The notes: generated by a model not told the origin, from the letters alone. A stretch of DNA of 64,000 nt from Sphaeramia orbicularis (GCF_902148855.1 NC_043973.1:54275932-54339931), one strand, 5' to 3'; counted from the stretch's first letter, positions 26,201 through 60,315 are shown. Numbers and translations: made by a program.

Positions 26201-28699
26201 TTTTTTTTGTTGGAGCCGGGGGGTCGGGGGGGGGGGCAGTTATATACCTGGGGGTGCGGTCCACAACTAACGAAACGAACGCTGTCGTGAAACGAAAGTG
26301 AAACTTTACATACTTTCAACGTTCTATTTATTCCTCTATTATACAGCGTACGTGATAGACACACAGACAGACAGAGCTAATGTGTTTTAGAACTACCGTA
26401 GTTCCTAGGGGCCAAATAGCGTTCGTCTTACTAACGTCTCTTTCCTCGTTGTTGTCTTTCACCTGAACCTGAACTGATCCAAACTGGACTGTACTGATGG
26501 TGGAGGGTCTTCAGTCTCTTCCTTCCAGGTTCACATCATATTTGTTGTTTTTTTTTTAACCTTATATCAACTGCTATTTCATATATCGGGTCAATGTGTG
26601 CTCCTTTACTAAGTCCGTGTGAAACTTGCACGGATTTAAAGTTCCACATTGAACGACGTCTTTCGTTCCTTTTTCTTAACATACTGTGCCATTTCGGTAC
26701 AGCTGTGTACCGAACCGAACAGGTGTGTACCGAAATGGTTTGTTTTGGTACGTGTACCGTTACAGGCCTAGACGACACGACAGGTGTACAACAAACCGAT
26801 GACACACGACAGGTGTACGGCAAACTGATGACATGACAAGTGTACGACAAACTGATGACACGACAGGTGTGCGACAAACCGATGACATGTGACAGGTGTA
26901 TGAAAAACCAACGACACATGACAGGTGCAGGACAAACCGACGACACGACAGGTGTAGGACAAACCGACGACACGACAGGTTTAGGACAAACCGACGACAC
27001 GACAGGTTTAGGACAAACCGACGACACGACAGGTTTAGGACAAACCGACAACATGACAGGTGTAGGACAAACCGACCCGACGACATGACAGGTGTAGGAC
27101 AAACCGACAACACGACAGGTGTAGGACAAACCGACCGGACAACACGACAGGTTTAGGACAAACCGACAACACGACAGGTGTAGGACAAACCGACCGGACA
27201 ACACGACAGGTGTAGGACAAACCGACCGGACGACAGGTGTAGGACAAACCGACAACACGACAGGTGTAGGACAAACCGACCGGACGACACGACAGGTGTA
27301 GGACAAACCGACCCGACAGGTGTAGGACAAACCGACCCGACGACACGACAGGTGTAGGACAAACCGACCGGACGACAGGTGTAGGACAAACCGACCGGAC
27401 GACACGACAGGTGTAGGACAAACCGACCCGACGACACGACAGGTGTAGGACTAACCGACGACACGACAGGTGTAGGACAAACCGACAGGGGTAAAACAAA
27501 CCGACGACACATGACAGGTGTAGGACAAACCGACGACCACCCTGTATAAACAGTGTGTGTCCACCTCTTGACCTCAGGTAGACACATTGTTGGACATTAA
27601 ATGACAGGAATCTCCTCCACATCTGCTCAGACTCAGGTGTGATGAAAGGTGAGTCTGAATGGGATGAGTGTGGCCGATTAGCATGTGACCACACCCCCTA
27701 AACACCATAAAAGAGTAGCTGCTTGGTTCAGTTATTTGTTAATTGTAGGTCTTATTCTTTCTGATACTTAGGTGTCCAGTCAGGTTGGTTGGTTGGTTAC
27801 TAGGTTACCACAGGTCATGTGATCCACCTGCTGATGGTGCAGCTCAGGTGTTCTGATGAGCTGTATCAGCAGGTGGATGGATCTGCTCTAAGAGGATTTA
27901 TCTGAGTCTGGGGCGGGGGGGGGGCAGAGGTGACAACCACTAAAGGGACTCTTCATATTTTTAGTTTTCTGTGTAAATGTCAGTATTTTCAGTCCAGTTT
28001 CAGACCTCTGGTACTGTTTTTAGGACTATTCAGCCTTTATGTCCATATTTAACCATGAGATATTAGATTTAAATGGCAGATATTAGGTTTATACGTCAGA
28101 TATTAGGTTTAAATGGCAGATATTAAGTTTGTGTATCAGATATTAGGTTCAACCGACAGATATTATATTTAAACGTCAGATATCAGGTTTAACCGACAGA
28201 TATTAGGTTTAAACGTCGGATATTAGGCTTAAACATCAGACATTAGGTTTAACCAACAAATATTAGGTTTGAAATGTGACATACAGTTGGTGTCATTAAG
28301 ATGTTTCCTTATTCATCTCTTACACGTCACGTTTTGTTTGCTTCAGTCTGCTGTTTTTACGTCACTATCTACGTCACGAGTCCACCTGTGGGTCAACTGA
28401 TCCGCCGGCTCAGGTGTGCGTACGTACCCTACCTGTCTATCCATGACGTCAGTAACGTGCTTAAACTGACCATTAGCGTCAGTTAGCTGCCGTTAGCCTT
28501 GATTATTAGCTTTAGCTTTGGAGGCTAACTCCAGCCGCGAGCGTCGCCTGGTACGTTTCTGCGTTACCTTCAGCGTGACGTCACAAAGTTTCCCCTGACG
28601 TCGGATTTCCTCCATGACGACATAGCCTCGTGCTGGCAGGTCGTGCACTGAGAAATGGACCAAATCCTCAAGCTCTTCACAGAGAACGTCTCCCATCAT
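20213..28699 (-). CDS. klhl18: Kelch-like protein 18 (CUL3 ubiquitin ligase adaptor)
   Basis: Substrate adaptor of a cullin-3 E3 ligase; in mammals it acts on Aurora A and on UNC119 in rod photoreceptors. Ten coding exons: 28699-28568, 25512-25382, 24057-23917, 23682-23484, 23321-23161, 22265-22129, 21685-21463, 21258-21154, 21081-20970, 20599-20213. Phases close and give 575 residues (human 574). The BTB domain follows [11 protein letters not shown], with GKLCDVTLK and [22 protein letters not shown]. The BACK domain has [16 protein letters not shown] and [15 protein letters not shown]. Six kelch repeats follow, with VGGL, IGGYDG, CGGYDG, SGGHDG, AGGYDG and VGGYDG. It ends [14 protein letters not shown]. 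Two ATGs (28699 and 28696) are adjacent, so the start is uncertain by one codon. The gene looks intact. Confidence 0.96.
20785..20860. repeat. (AAT)n/(AAC)n microsatellite in klhl18 last intron
   Basis: Imperfect ATA/ACA triplets. On the gene's own strand this reads TTATTG. Confidence 0.9.
22385..22585. mobile_element. Palindromic MITE (hAT-like), klhl18 intron
   Basis: A 201-bp hairpin element. The arm CAGGGATGGGCAATCC... GGCTGGTATCCTGCA is repeated inverted at the right end. Flanks TTCTAGAT (22377-22384) and TTCTAGAC (22586-22593) match at 7 of 8 bases. A related element with amplified arms lies at 45054-45505. Confidence 0.88.
22738..22977 (-). repeat. Dispersed repeat, copy 2, with a 29-base C run
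   Basis: Inverted relative to copy 1 at 2286-2520. The G-rich stretch of copy 1 corresponds here to an uninterrupted run of 29 C (22787-22815), which is G on the klhl18 transcript. Confidence 0.8.
23330..23415. repeat. Three 28-bp tandem units next to klhl18 exon 5 acceptor
   Basis: AAGGACAGGGTCAACCCCGG repeated three times, starting within about 10 bp of the acceptor of exon 23321-23161. On the sense strand each unit ends in a pyrimidine-rich step like the acceptor tract. Confidence 0.85.
24060..25185. repeat. AGAACCAGACAGAAGAGGGTC minisatellite, split by a palindromic insertion
   Basis: Units of 24-30 bp occupy 24060-24347 and 24900-25185 in the klhl18 intron between exons 2 and 3. The two halves are the same array. 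Between them lies the foldback element at 24348-24899. Confidence 0.93.
24348..24899. mobile_element. Foldback element with a LINE-like tail in its loop
   Basis: Inverted arms at about 24348-24468 and 24776-24899 share GCATGTCCATGTGGGCCCCA, GTTACATTTGGGCTGCAT and CACATGTGTTTGCCCATATC. The loop is AT-rich and ends AATAAAGAGATTCTGATTCTG, the kind of simple tail seen on fish L2-type LINEs. No coding capacity. Confidence 0.7.
25555..27535. repeat. ~27-bp minisatellite (GACAGGTGTAGGACAAACCG), split by a hAT-like element
   Basis: About 30 units in klhl18 intron 1, at 25555-25667 and 26771-27535. Unit length varies because GACGACAC and CCGGAC blocks are gained or lost. The long Cys/Val-rich frames on the minus strand are repeat artefacts. 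Confidence 0.95.
25668..26770. mobile_element. hAT-like element inserted in a minisatellite
   Basis: Terminal repeats TTGGCATGTAACGGTACAC (left) and, inverted, TAGGCCTGTAACGGTACAC (right). Both flanks are GACGACAC (25660-25667, 26771-26778), a perfect 8-bp duplication, although the array itself also contains that word. Subterminal CGGTTCGG/CCGAACCG motifs repeat inside. No transposase frame. Confidence 0.8.
27536..28567. other. 5' part of klhl18 intron 1
   Basis: Holds a 19-20 bp tandem (CAGATATTAGGTTTAAA, about 28035-28270). Otherwise I see nothing functional. Confidence 0.5.
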
Positions 28700-28753
28700 C
28701 AGCACGAGCGGCGGAGCGCGAAGCGGACTGAGCACACGAGACGCCGTAAGCAC

Positions 28754-29265
28754 ATCCGGCTGCGGCCTTCAGAACAAGAGCAGCCCGGGTAGGACCATAA
28801 AAATAAAAGCCTGGGTTCCAACCAGGTCAAAGTCTGTTAAGAAAAACCAGAGTCCAAGACGATTCAACACAACCTCAGGCACAGAACAGGACAAACACAG
28901 ACCCAGAGAACCCTATACCCCCTACAAAAAACAAACAAAAACAGCAAACCTAGAACCCTATACCCCTACAAAAAAAAATCAAACCCTAGAGAACTCTATA
29001 CCCCCTAATTAAAGGATAAAACTGGAGGTCTACAGAGGATGAGAGCAGATAAACTCCAACACCAACGTTAAAGGATCAAATGTGTCCAATATTTTCTTTT
29101 GACTGTTTGAACTGTTTCCTTTCAGTTTGTTTTGTTCATTTGACTCTTTTAACAGTCTTCATCTGATCTGCTTCAGCTTTTATAACACGAACTTATTCTT
29201 TCACATGTTTTTGGTTTCGTAACATAAAACCATAAACTCATCCACACCTGCGGTAAAAAAAAAGT
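28754..29265. other. Gap between klhl18 5' end and puf60 3' end
   Basis: Includes the klhl18 promoter region by position. No TATA box is obvious. A small tandem AGAACCCTATACCCCCTAC occurs three times at about 28908-29005. Confidence 0.5.
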
Positions 29266-29271
29266 TTTATT
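29266..29271 (-). terminator. Polyadenylation signal (AATAAA) of puf60
   Basis: AATAAA on the minus strand about 580 bp downstream of the puf60 stop codon, next to an A/T-rich stretch. Confidence 0.6.
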
Positions 29272-29851
29272 CACATATTTCGGTGACCTGTCAACACACA
29301 GACCCGTGACCTTTGACTTCTGTCCAACAGAATCCATGTTTGGTGTGTGAGAGGAGTCTGACGGTGCATTCAGGAAACTCAGTCAGTTCCGGTCCAGAAA
29401 CACCAGGGGGCAGGGCAGGTTTGTTTTATTTTTAAAAAAGGAGGAAACTCAAGGGAGGTGACACATCTGATTCAAACGACGATTGGATGGCGGCTTCGTC
29501 TTCTCCAGCTGAGGTCGCCAGAAGGACTGGACAATAAAAAACAAACATCACTGTCGATAAAGTTCAAACCGCTGTTTCGTTAAAGGCTGAATTTTTGGTC
29601 CTGAGTAAAATTTGAAAAAAAAACAGACATTATTGATTATTTTAAGTTATTCATAAAAGACAAAATAAGACAAAAAGAGATAAGCTGTGAAGACGCCCTC
29701 GGAGCTGCTGAGTTCAGGTTTCGTGCTTTTGCTCATTTATTTTGACTTGACGTTAAAAAACTTAAAAATAACTGAACTGAAACAGATGAGACAGTGGAGA
29801 CTTCAGCTTTTGTCACCCAGTCCTCGAATTCAAGAAAACACGTGTGCATCG

Positions 29852-38811
<8,960 letters not shown>

Positions 38812-39604
38812 CCAGCCGGGTCCGGGTCCGGGTCGGCTCCGCTCCGATGCCTTTATTTGTTTCAGGTGTTTGTTTGTGTCTAAACTGAAACGGCACATCG
38901 CCGAGAGGCTGACGTCACATCCGCCGCCAGGGCTGGACTTTCAGAGTAAAACCCTTCGGTTCGGCCCAACACTGGACATTTCATCCATGTCCATGTATTG
39001 GTTTGTTTATTTTATTTTCTAAACTAATGACATTTATCCCGTACTTTTTCTGCATTTTACTGTGAAACTACTTCTATATAAACATCATGAAACTGAATTT
39101 ACACATTCTCTCAGTCTAACCCTAAACCCAGTCTAACCCTAGTCTGCTTACCCAGAGTTCAGTGCGTCCATGAACCACAATAAAAGCCATCATCAATGGA
39201 GTCCCCACACCTAGAGTCACCATGGCAACTGCTGACAACAAGAGTACCAGTTATTTCATTCCAGTGGAACCAGAGGTTCTAATGGAAGCATACGGAGAAC
39301 ACAAAGGTATTCAGTGGAAAATGTAACACTGCTGCTGAGGAGAGAAGCTTCACCTATGTGAGGGGAAACGCTAGCACATGGATTCAGTCAGAACAAAGCA
39401 CTGTGTGTTCACTGTGTTTCTGCATCTATGGGATGGAGTTAGAGCGGACAATCCACGTCTGACTGCGTGTGTGATGTGGGAGGAGTCAGTGGGACGAATC
39501 AGGTGAAACTTGGGGTGTCTTAAAGAAAACCTGCCAATGAGCAGGCTATGTTCATGGAGTCAGTTACCGCAGTGACAGACCCGGTTGGTTACCACAGTGA
39601 GAGA
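38812..39604. promoter_or_regulatory. puf60 promoter region
   Basis: Directly upstream of the puf60 start. GC-rich with GGGTCCGGGTCCGGG repeats in the presumed 5' UTR at 38818-38835. No TATA box was recognised. Inferred from position only. Confidence 0.35.
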
Positions 39605-39895
39605 CCTAACCGTCATTTATTTTGTTTCTGTTGTTTTTGTTTTTGTCATTTGTTTTATTTTTGTCATTTATTTTGTGGTTTATTTAGTTTTTGTCATTTT
39701 AGTTTTGTTGTCATTTATTTAGTTTTTGTCGTTTGTTTTTGTCGTTTATGTCATTTGTTTTTGTCATTTATTTTTGTCCTTTATTAAGTTTTTATCGTTT
39801 TAGTTTTTGTCATTTATTATGTTTTTGTCATTTTAGTTTTTGTTGTTTATTTTTGTCATTTGTTTTTGTGGTTTATTTGGTTTTTGTCTTGTTTC
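39605..39895. repeat. TTTTTGTCATTTATTTTG minisatellite
   Basis: Irregular 12-18 bp T-rich units between puf60 and afg3l2. Confidence 0.9.
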
Positions 39896-40001
39896 CGTTT
39901 GGCTCTTGCTCTTCATTGGACTCGGTGACTGTAAATGTGTCCGACTCCACTCCATGGCGTAGACACAGAACCAGGTCAATGTTTTAAATCATAAAAATAT
40001 G

Positions 40002-41507
40002 TTTATTCTTCTTTCTTATGGAGACGTTCTACATCTGTTCATCCGTGTGAAACAAACCAGAACAAAAACAATGTGGAATAAAAACCTTCAAATAAATAAA
40101 TCAGTCTGGTCTCCATCCAGTAAAAATGGTTTGACACTTGGGTTCTGTTCAAGAACCTTTAATGGTTTCATGATGTTCCTGAAAGTGATAGTTGATGTTC
40201 GTCAGACTTTATTTCAACACATTTATGACACGTTCACAGCATCGTGCGCCCGCTGACTGACACCGACCCGTAACCATCAACACCCCGGCAGCTCTGATGG
40301 CCAGTTACCATGGCTACGCAGCCTCAACCAACAGCGCACACCACAATAAATAAATACAGAAGAAGGAGGTTCTGTTGGAGAACCTCGACTGCGAAGCAAG
40401 ATGTTGGATACACAACGTTCCACGACACCGCTGAGAACCAACGGCAGGGTTCTGAATGACAAGGTTCTACAGAAAAGGGATGTAGAACCAACAGGAACAG
40501 AACTAATGGTTCTACCAACACCTGTCGAGTTCTGATGGAACTATAGAACCTCTGACAGTACAGGTCTAAGCCTGTTCTATTCAAGACCTTAAATCTGTAG
40601 CATTTGACTTCCAGAACATCACAAAGAACACACTGGAGAACCAAGAACCCTCTATGGGCTGAGAACGTAAATACCTCTATGGGCTACGTTCTAAAGCTGC
40701 TATTAAAAGTTTGAAAATAGAACATGCGTTACAGCAGACAGTGTTAGGTTCTACATAGAATTCTTTTAGAACTCAGGAGGGTTCTACAGGATGCAGCTAG
40801 GGTTCTGTTGGGCTGCTGTTCAGTGAGAGCAGAACAAATGGGAACAGTTCTGAGGAAGCTGTAGAACTCCCGATAGAGACATGGGATCAGAACACAGTCC
40901 CTTCTAGAACATTCCTCTTTTACTTCTAGAGACCTGACTCACACGGTTCTAAAAGGTTCCACTTTTCTATATTAGTATATAGAAATGTTTTAGAGCTCTG
41001 TGGAGGAGTTCTAATGGAAGTGTTCTATTTCTCAGACAGTGTTCTCTACATTGGCACGAAGAACGGTTTGACAGGTGAGACCAGAACACACTAGAGAAGG
41101 TTCTACAACCGCTTCCAGAGTTAAGGGTTCTGATCGACCAAATGTCACCTGAGAACCCACCAGAAGTTATCTGTGTTATGGTGTATAGAACACTTCTCAA
41201 GCTGTTGTCAGAGTTTTAAGTGGTAATGACCGGGTTCCAATAGATTCTACATTGAAATGATTTAGAGCCGAGCAGGGTGGTTCTACAGAATGCGGAGAAC
41301 CCTGTGCTGAATATGTATCTGCATCGGTTCTGCAGCTGGTGTGGTTTGTTGAGATCACAACATATGAAAATAGGTTCTAGAAGCACATGTAGAGTTCATG
41401 TGATGGTTCTAGATGAAAACATTCTGTACACAGAGCTCTGCTATAGAACCTGGATGGACAGAACCTGTGAAAATGTCTTGTAGCGGAGGTTTGGTGTACT
41501 GGATGTT
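40002..41507 (-). other. Presumed 3' untranslated region / downstream region of afg3l2
   Basis: Minus-strand AATAAA motifs lie at 40002-40007 and 40208-40213, so the transcript may have a 1.3-1.5 kb 3' UTR. The stretch 40270-41490 is thick with GGTTCT and AGAACC words without a fixed period, as in an old, degraded minisatellite. No other gene is seen. Confidence 0.4.
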
Positions 41508-55361
<13,854 letters not shown>

Positions 55362-55835
55362 TCGGACACCGACTCACGCCCACACAAACAAAAACCCAAG
55401 GACAGCAGCGGGGTTTCAAAGTACGCAGTGGTGTTTGATTATAAGCCCTGTTCTGTAATTACACTCCACCGCCATCTTTACAGCTGTTCACTTCTTCTTC
55501 AACTTTTTGACATTTGTGGTCGTTGTCGCGCCTCCTATCGTCATAGGCGGGAAAAGCTTTTCAGGTAATTCTATATATCAGCCTGTTTGTCTGTCATGGT
55601 CTTTCTGTCATGGTCTGTCCTTATGTCAGTCTTTAAGCATTTTGTTGATCATCACTTTTATTCTATTTACGTATTATTACGTTTATCTTAGTTTACCTTG
55701 TCGTTCTGATTTTATCAAATGAAATAAGTTTAATCGGAATGTTTTGTCATTCTCATCGACAGGTGGCGCTGCTGTCCTCCTCCCTTCCCCCTCTTCTGTC
55801 TCCTGTTGCATGCCGGGTAGTCCAACATGGCGGCT
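55362..55835. promoter_or_regulatory. Shared (bidirectional) promoter of afg3l2 and fastk
   Basis: Short head-to-head gap without a TATA box. It holds two YY1-like motifs in mirror orientation: AAGATGGCGG on the minus strand at about 55468-55479, facing afg3l2, and AACATGGCGGC at 55824-55834, facing fastk. GCATGCCGGGTAGT at 55808-55821 resembles a ZNF143 site. Such ATGGCGG motifs often lie at or just after start sites of housekeeping genes. No CpG counting was done. Confidence 0.55.
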
Positions 55836-55952
55836 GCAGGCTGTGTGGAGGAATGAAGCAGCTGACCGCTGCCTGTTTCCCTGTGAACCCACACGGTGAA
55901 GGGCCACAGCAGTCTGAGCAGAGCGGAGCGGCCGGTGTTCCTGAACTATGAG
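55820..55952 (+). other. Possible 5' non-coding exon of fastk
   Basis: Sequence downstream of the ATGGCGG motif runs to a donor-like ATGAG/GTACCG at 55952/55953. The next convincing acceptor on this strand is 60276/60277. Inferred; the start site is unknown. Confidence 0.4.
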
Positions 55953-56805
55953 GTACCGGAGCCGCTGTTACACAGAGCTGAGCTGAGCCGAGCCGTGACA
56001 GGACCGGCTAGGACCGGCTTTGTGCTGGAGGACAGACTGGGCTAACAGGCTAACGGCTCAGCTGTATGAGTCTCAGCTGTCAGGGGGCTCAGCGCTCCGT
56101 TTGCGCGACTGGACCGGGCTTTTCCGCTACTGAAGCGTCACGTAGGTCCGCTGTGTGCGTCACGTAGGTCCGCTGTGTTCGTCAGGTGGCCGTGCGTCAG
56201 GTGACGGCTTCGTTAGCCTCCTGTCAGTAGTCGCTTAGCAGCTAAAAGAGAAGCTAACAGCGTCAGAAAACAACCTGGAGACGTCACTGGCGGTGTTACG
56301 TCCTCACATGTATTTGATGATGTCAAAGCTTGGTGACGTCACCTGATAGATGGCGATTAGACCACAGACCTAACACTAACTCCCAGTGAATACCTGTGTC
56401 ACAGCTACAATTGGTCCATTTTGTAGCGGTTCTGATCTTCATGGTCAGATGAAGCAGCTGGTGCTCGGGTCATGTGTTTCATGTTGATATCAGAGGTTTC
56501 AACAGAGCTACTCCACAGTTTAACCTCTTATCTTCTAAAGTATTTGGACCACATCCACCGGTGATCATGTCTTTTACTGGAAAATGAGACAAATGTATGT
56601 GCTTAACAAAGTCATCGCAAATTGTGATATTTACTAGAAACTGTGAAGAGGGGCAGATAACATCAGGTTGTGTCTGTGTTATTAACATGTTATTAATGTG
56701 TTATTAATAAAAGACTCGAACAAGTTGTCACAACATGCAGTTCAAGTGGCGATACGAACAGCTGAACACAAATTCACTCACTGTCTCCAAACCAACTGCA
56801 TGAGT

Positions 56806-56875
56806 TAGGGTTAGGCTAACCCTAAAGTTAGGGCTAGGGTTAGGCTAACCCTAGGGTTAGGGTTAGGCTAACACT
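56806..56875. repeat. Short telomere-like tract in fastk intron 1
   Basis: TTAGGG and CTAACCCTA words in both orientations, about 70 bp. Confidence 0.85.
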
Positions 56876-57330
56876 GAACACGACAGTGTTATTACTAGGG
56901 CTGGGTATCATGGCCAATTTCCATAATCGATTTTGATTCATAAGGTTCTGAATCGATTAATTACGATTTGATTCAGTTCGATCCAATATCGATTTGATTC
57001 AGTATCAATTGATTGATTCAGATTAATTTAGTGATACCAAAGTACAATTTTGAGTTGGAACCATATTATTTGACTACCACAGTCATGCAGCACATCAATA
57101 CTGGTATCAATATTCATATTAGAAAGGAAATAAATATCACATTTCAGCAGTAAACAGCTGAATCTGCTCTTAAATTATGAACAAGACAGAAACATGTCCA
57201 TGTTTCTACAGTGGCCCAGAATGGACTTCTTCGTCATCTTTATTCTGTTTTATGGCTGGTGGCTTCTACTCACTGGGGGGGGGGGGGGGCTCTGTGATTG
57301 GAGTGGGAGTGGGGTTGCGCTCCATGATTA

Positions 57331-59387
57331 GGCCCTTTTCCACCAAAAACCCAGGAACTTTATTACCAGGAACTTATTTGGGGTAAAAGAGTTCCTGGTA
57401 ATTGTGTTTCCACTGCACCCCAAAGTTCAGAGTAATTTATTCAAATCTGGTTGATGGTGTATGAGGAAGCAGTAACAGAAACTGTAGTCCTGTTCATGTA
57501 CATTCACAAACTAACCTCTAGCACAATAAAATGACACAGTACTGAAGTGGATGGGTTGGGTTTAACGTTTTACTGGTTGTTGAATCACTTAATCCATCTG
57601 GAATACATTTTAAATTAAGTTAATCATCATTACAGATCCTTAATTTGTATTTAAAAATGGTAGAACAAGTATTTTCAACTTCTCCTTCCTTAAACTCAAT
57701 CACATCTAACTTTAAGTGTGATGGATGGTTCTATTTCATTTCTGTTGTTTTACAGATATAGTCCAGGTTCAACCTGAAGTCGGACAGATTTACTCGGATG
57801 CCTGCATTTAATTTGACTGCATGTTACTTATAGAAGTACTTATACTCTACTCATATTTTGATGCCTTGTAAATGAACAGACAATATTAGGTTAGATTTTT
57901 TTTTTATTAAAAATTGAAACAAAACAAAAGGTGTAAAAAAACAAACAAACAAACAAAAAAAACAAAGATGCCTTGAGATTAAAAGGGAAATAAACATGTG
58001 TGAAAGGTTCTGCTTCTGGACCAGGGTCTGGTCCAGCTAGTCCAGGACAGCCGGTCTGGAACTCCATGGTCCCGGTCCCTTTTTCGCTGTCCTACAGGAA
58101 AAGTGATAAAAATGCTAAAATGAATAACAGAACACATGATGACAGATTCCTACAGTGTGATGTGACATGTGACCTGTCTGACCTGGGCTGTTGTAAACAG
58201 CAGTAGACGATGGACCAGGACACAAACGAGCCGCAGGTTCAGAAAAACAGGCGAGTCCGTCCGGTCCATTTCAGGTGGAAATCACAAAACATACAGAATA
58301 AATCAGTGTTCAGCTCACGGTGACAACACGTATACATCCAGTTCCCAGATTTAGGTTTAGTGTCAGACTGTTGGCCAGTTAGTATTAGGTTAACCGGACT
58401 TCACTGTTGTGACCATTGGTTTGTTCCACAGTCAGATCCACTGCGACCGTTGTGCTCCTTTAGTTTCTTTTAATCCTGCATACATTTCTTCTTCTTTCCA
58501 CGTATTTCTTTAGGCTTGTGTCTTATATTTTGCTCCGACTGCTTTTACTCGATTCTCGCTCGTTTTTTGTCAGTGATTCAAAGTCCGTCTGAATTTCCTC
58601 GTCGTCCGTCCACTTATAGTAGCTTCTCTTTTGGTCCATTTTCCGAATTATCAAAATACAAAGCTTGTGGAAATTAAATGAATTAATTAAATTGCGCGGG
58701 TGAACAGAATGCGGAAACGCTGTAAGTGTAGTCCACGACTCAGGGTGTATTCACACCAGGAAAATCCGATAGTTCACTTGCTTTGGTCCGGACCAATTTT
58801 TTTTTTTTTTTTTTTAATTTGGTGCGGTTCGCATTCACACTGTACATTTTTGTAAGTGGACCAAAATCTGTAAACAAAACCACGTGTGCTGAGGTCATTC
58901 ATCCATTGGACAGAAATGAGCGGTATCATTAAAGCTCAGTCCAAAGTGAAAGGAGAGAATCGTGGACATTTTGCGTGGGTCCGGGCTGCTTTCACACCTC
59001 AAACGAACCGCACCAGGGTTCGTATGGAACTGCGCCGAGACCACCTCTTCAGCTGGGTCTCGGTTCGCATGATTGGTCCGGAACAGGATTCGGTGGTTTT
59101 TATTCACACCAGCCCAAAAGGTCCGAATCAAGGGAGCAAACGAACTCTGGTCCGTTTTAAACTGGCTAAACAAGGCAGGTGTGAATACACTCTGTGTTCT
59201 GCAGCACACAGCTCCGCCCCTTAAAGTTCCTGGTAATCTGGAAAGTACTACATCCCTACCAGGAACTTTTTCGGGGTAGATTAGGGGCCGGGGGAAAGTC
59301 ATTTACCCGGGTAATTTTGGGTGGAAACGCACCGGGAACTTTGAAAGTTCAGAGTAATGTACAAAGTTCCTGCGGTGGAAAAGGCCC
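57331..59387. mobile_element. Middle nested TIR element (GGCCCTTTTCCACC ends)
   Basis: Left end GGCCCTTTTCCACC, right end GGTGGAAAAGGCCC, with TA on each side. Inner matching segments (CCAGGAACTTT, AAGTTCCTGG, TTTCCAC) extend the pairing to about 110-160 bp per arm. PIF/Harbinger-like by its end sequence, but the family is uncertain. No transposase frame. Confidence 0.8.
58741..59194. mobile_element. Innermost nested MITE (CAGGGTGTATTCACACC ends)
   Basis: 454 bp with inverted ends CAGGGTGTATTCACACC / GGTGTGAATACACTCTG and several inner repeats of GGTCCG and TTCACAC. hAT-type ends, but the flanking 8-mers do not match. The open frames here (up to 135 codons) come from the repeat structure. 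Confidence 0.78.
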
Positions 59388-59954
59388 TAATGGTGGTGGT
59401 GGTGTTGGGGGGTAGCGTAGCGGTCGGTCATTGTTGCTTTACTATTCCTCTAACTCCATACTCAGCCATAGGTGATAGTATGGATCCAAGTTATTGTTCC
59501 AAGAAGGTCCGGCTTCCGCGACTCGCCTTGGAGAACCTCCAGTTCCTTCATACTGCGGGTTCGAGACCTCCAGCGGAGGGGTTGTCCCCACCCTTCCTCC
59601 ACATTTTTTCTGTGCCAGAGCCCTGGAGAGCAAGACCACGACGCCCCGTGTTCCCCAGGGGTTCACAAGACGGAGCCACCCACGCTTGGGTTAGGGTTAG
59701 GTGCTCTGAAAAATTTATCTCATCCACTTTTAGTCGATTATGCAAAATTAAAATGAAATTGATCTAAGATCGATCAAATCGATTTTTTTTTTACCCAGCC
59801 CTAATTATTACACACACACAGTGAACACATGTCAAAGCTCAATTATTATGTTCATGGATGAATCATATGATGATGAACATTTCAGTGTCAGTGAAAGACA
59901 TGGAAATTTATGGAGACTTAGGGTTAGGGTTATCTTTGTCTCTGCTCATTGAAG

Positions 59955-60276
59955 ACCTGTCTGTCCTCCTCACCTGTCTTTGTCTCCCGTCCTCACCTGT
60001 CTCCTCTCCTCACCTGTCTCCTCTCCTCACCTGTCTCCCGTCCTCACCTGTCTCCTCTCCTCACCTGTCTCCCGTCCTCACCTGTCTCCTCTCCTCACCT
60101 GTCTCCCGTCCTCACCTGTCTCCTCTCCTCTCCTCACCTGTCTCCCGTCCTCACCTGTCTCCCATCCTCACCTGTCTCCTCTCCTCACCTGTCTCCCGTC
60201 CTCACCTGTCTCCCGTCCTCACCTGTCTCCTCTCCTCACCTGTCTCCTCTCCTCACCTGTCTTTGTCTCCTCTCAG
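59955..60276 (+). repeat. TCTCCTCTCCTCACCTG minisatellite ending at the fastk acceptor
   Basis: About 19 pyrimidine-rich units of 15-17 bp run up to TCTCAG/GTGTGC at 60276/60277, so the array supplies a very long polypyrimidine tract before the first coding exon. Confidence 0.95.
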
Positions 60277-60315
60277 GTGTGCTGTGTTAACTCCTGGTGG
60301 TGTTGATGTTGGACT

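Larger units (their letters stand above)
56896..59803. mobile_element. hAT-like element (TAGGGCTGGGTA ends), outermost of three nested elements
   Basis: The ends TAGGGCTGGGTA and TACCCAGCCCTA are inverted repeats, followed inside by ATCGATTT-rich subterminal sequence on both sides. Flanks GTTATTAC and ATTATTAC match at 7 of 8 bases. Without the nested insertion at 57331-59387 the element is only about 850 bp and non-autonomous. Confidence 0.88.

Noticed and set aside
26536-27694. Several Cys/Val/Leu-rich frames of 100-290 codons antisense to a minisatellite
   Set aside because: Repeat-driven frames inside klhl18 intron 1; no conserved domain.
58886-59302. Frames of 112-135 codons on both strands
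   Set aside because: They lie within a MITE with inverted repeats and show no protein family.
59357-59767. 136-codon plus-strand frame
   Set aside because: Crosses the border between the middle and outer nested elements; no homology recognised.
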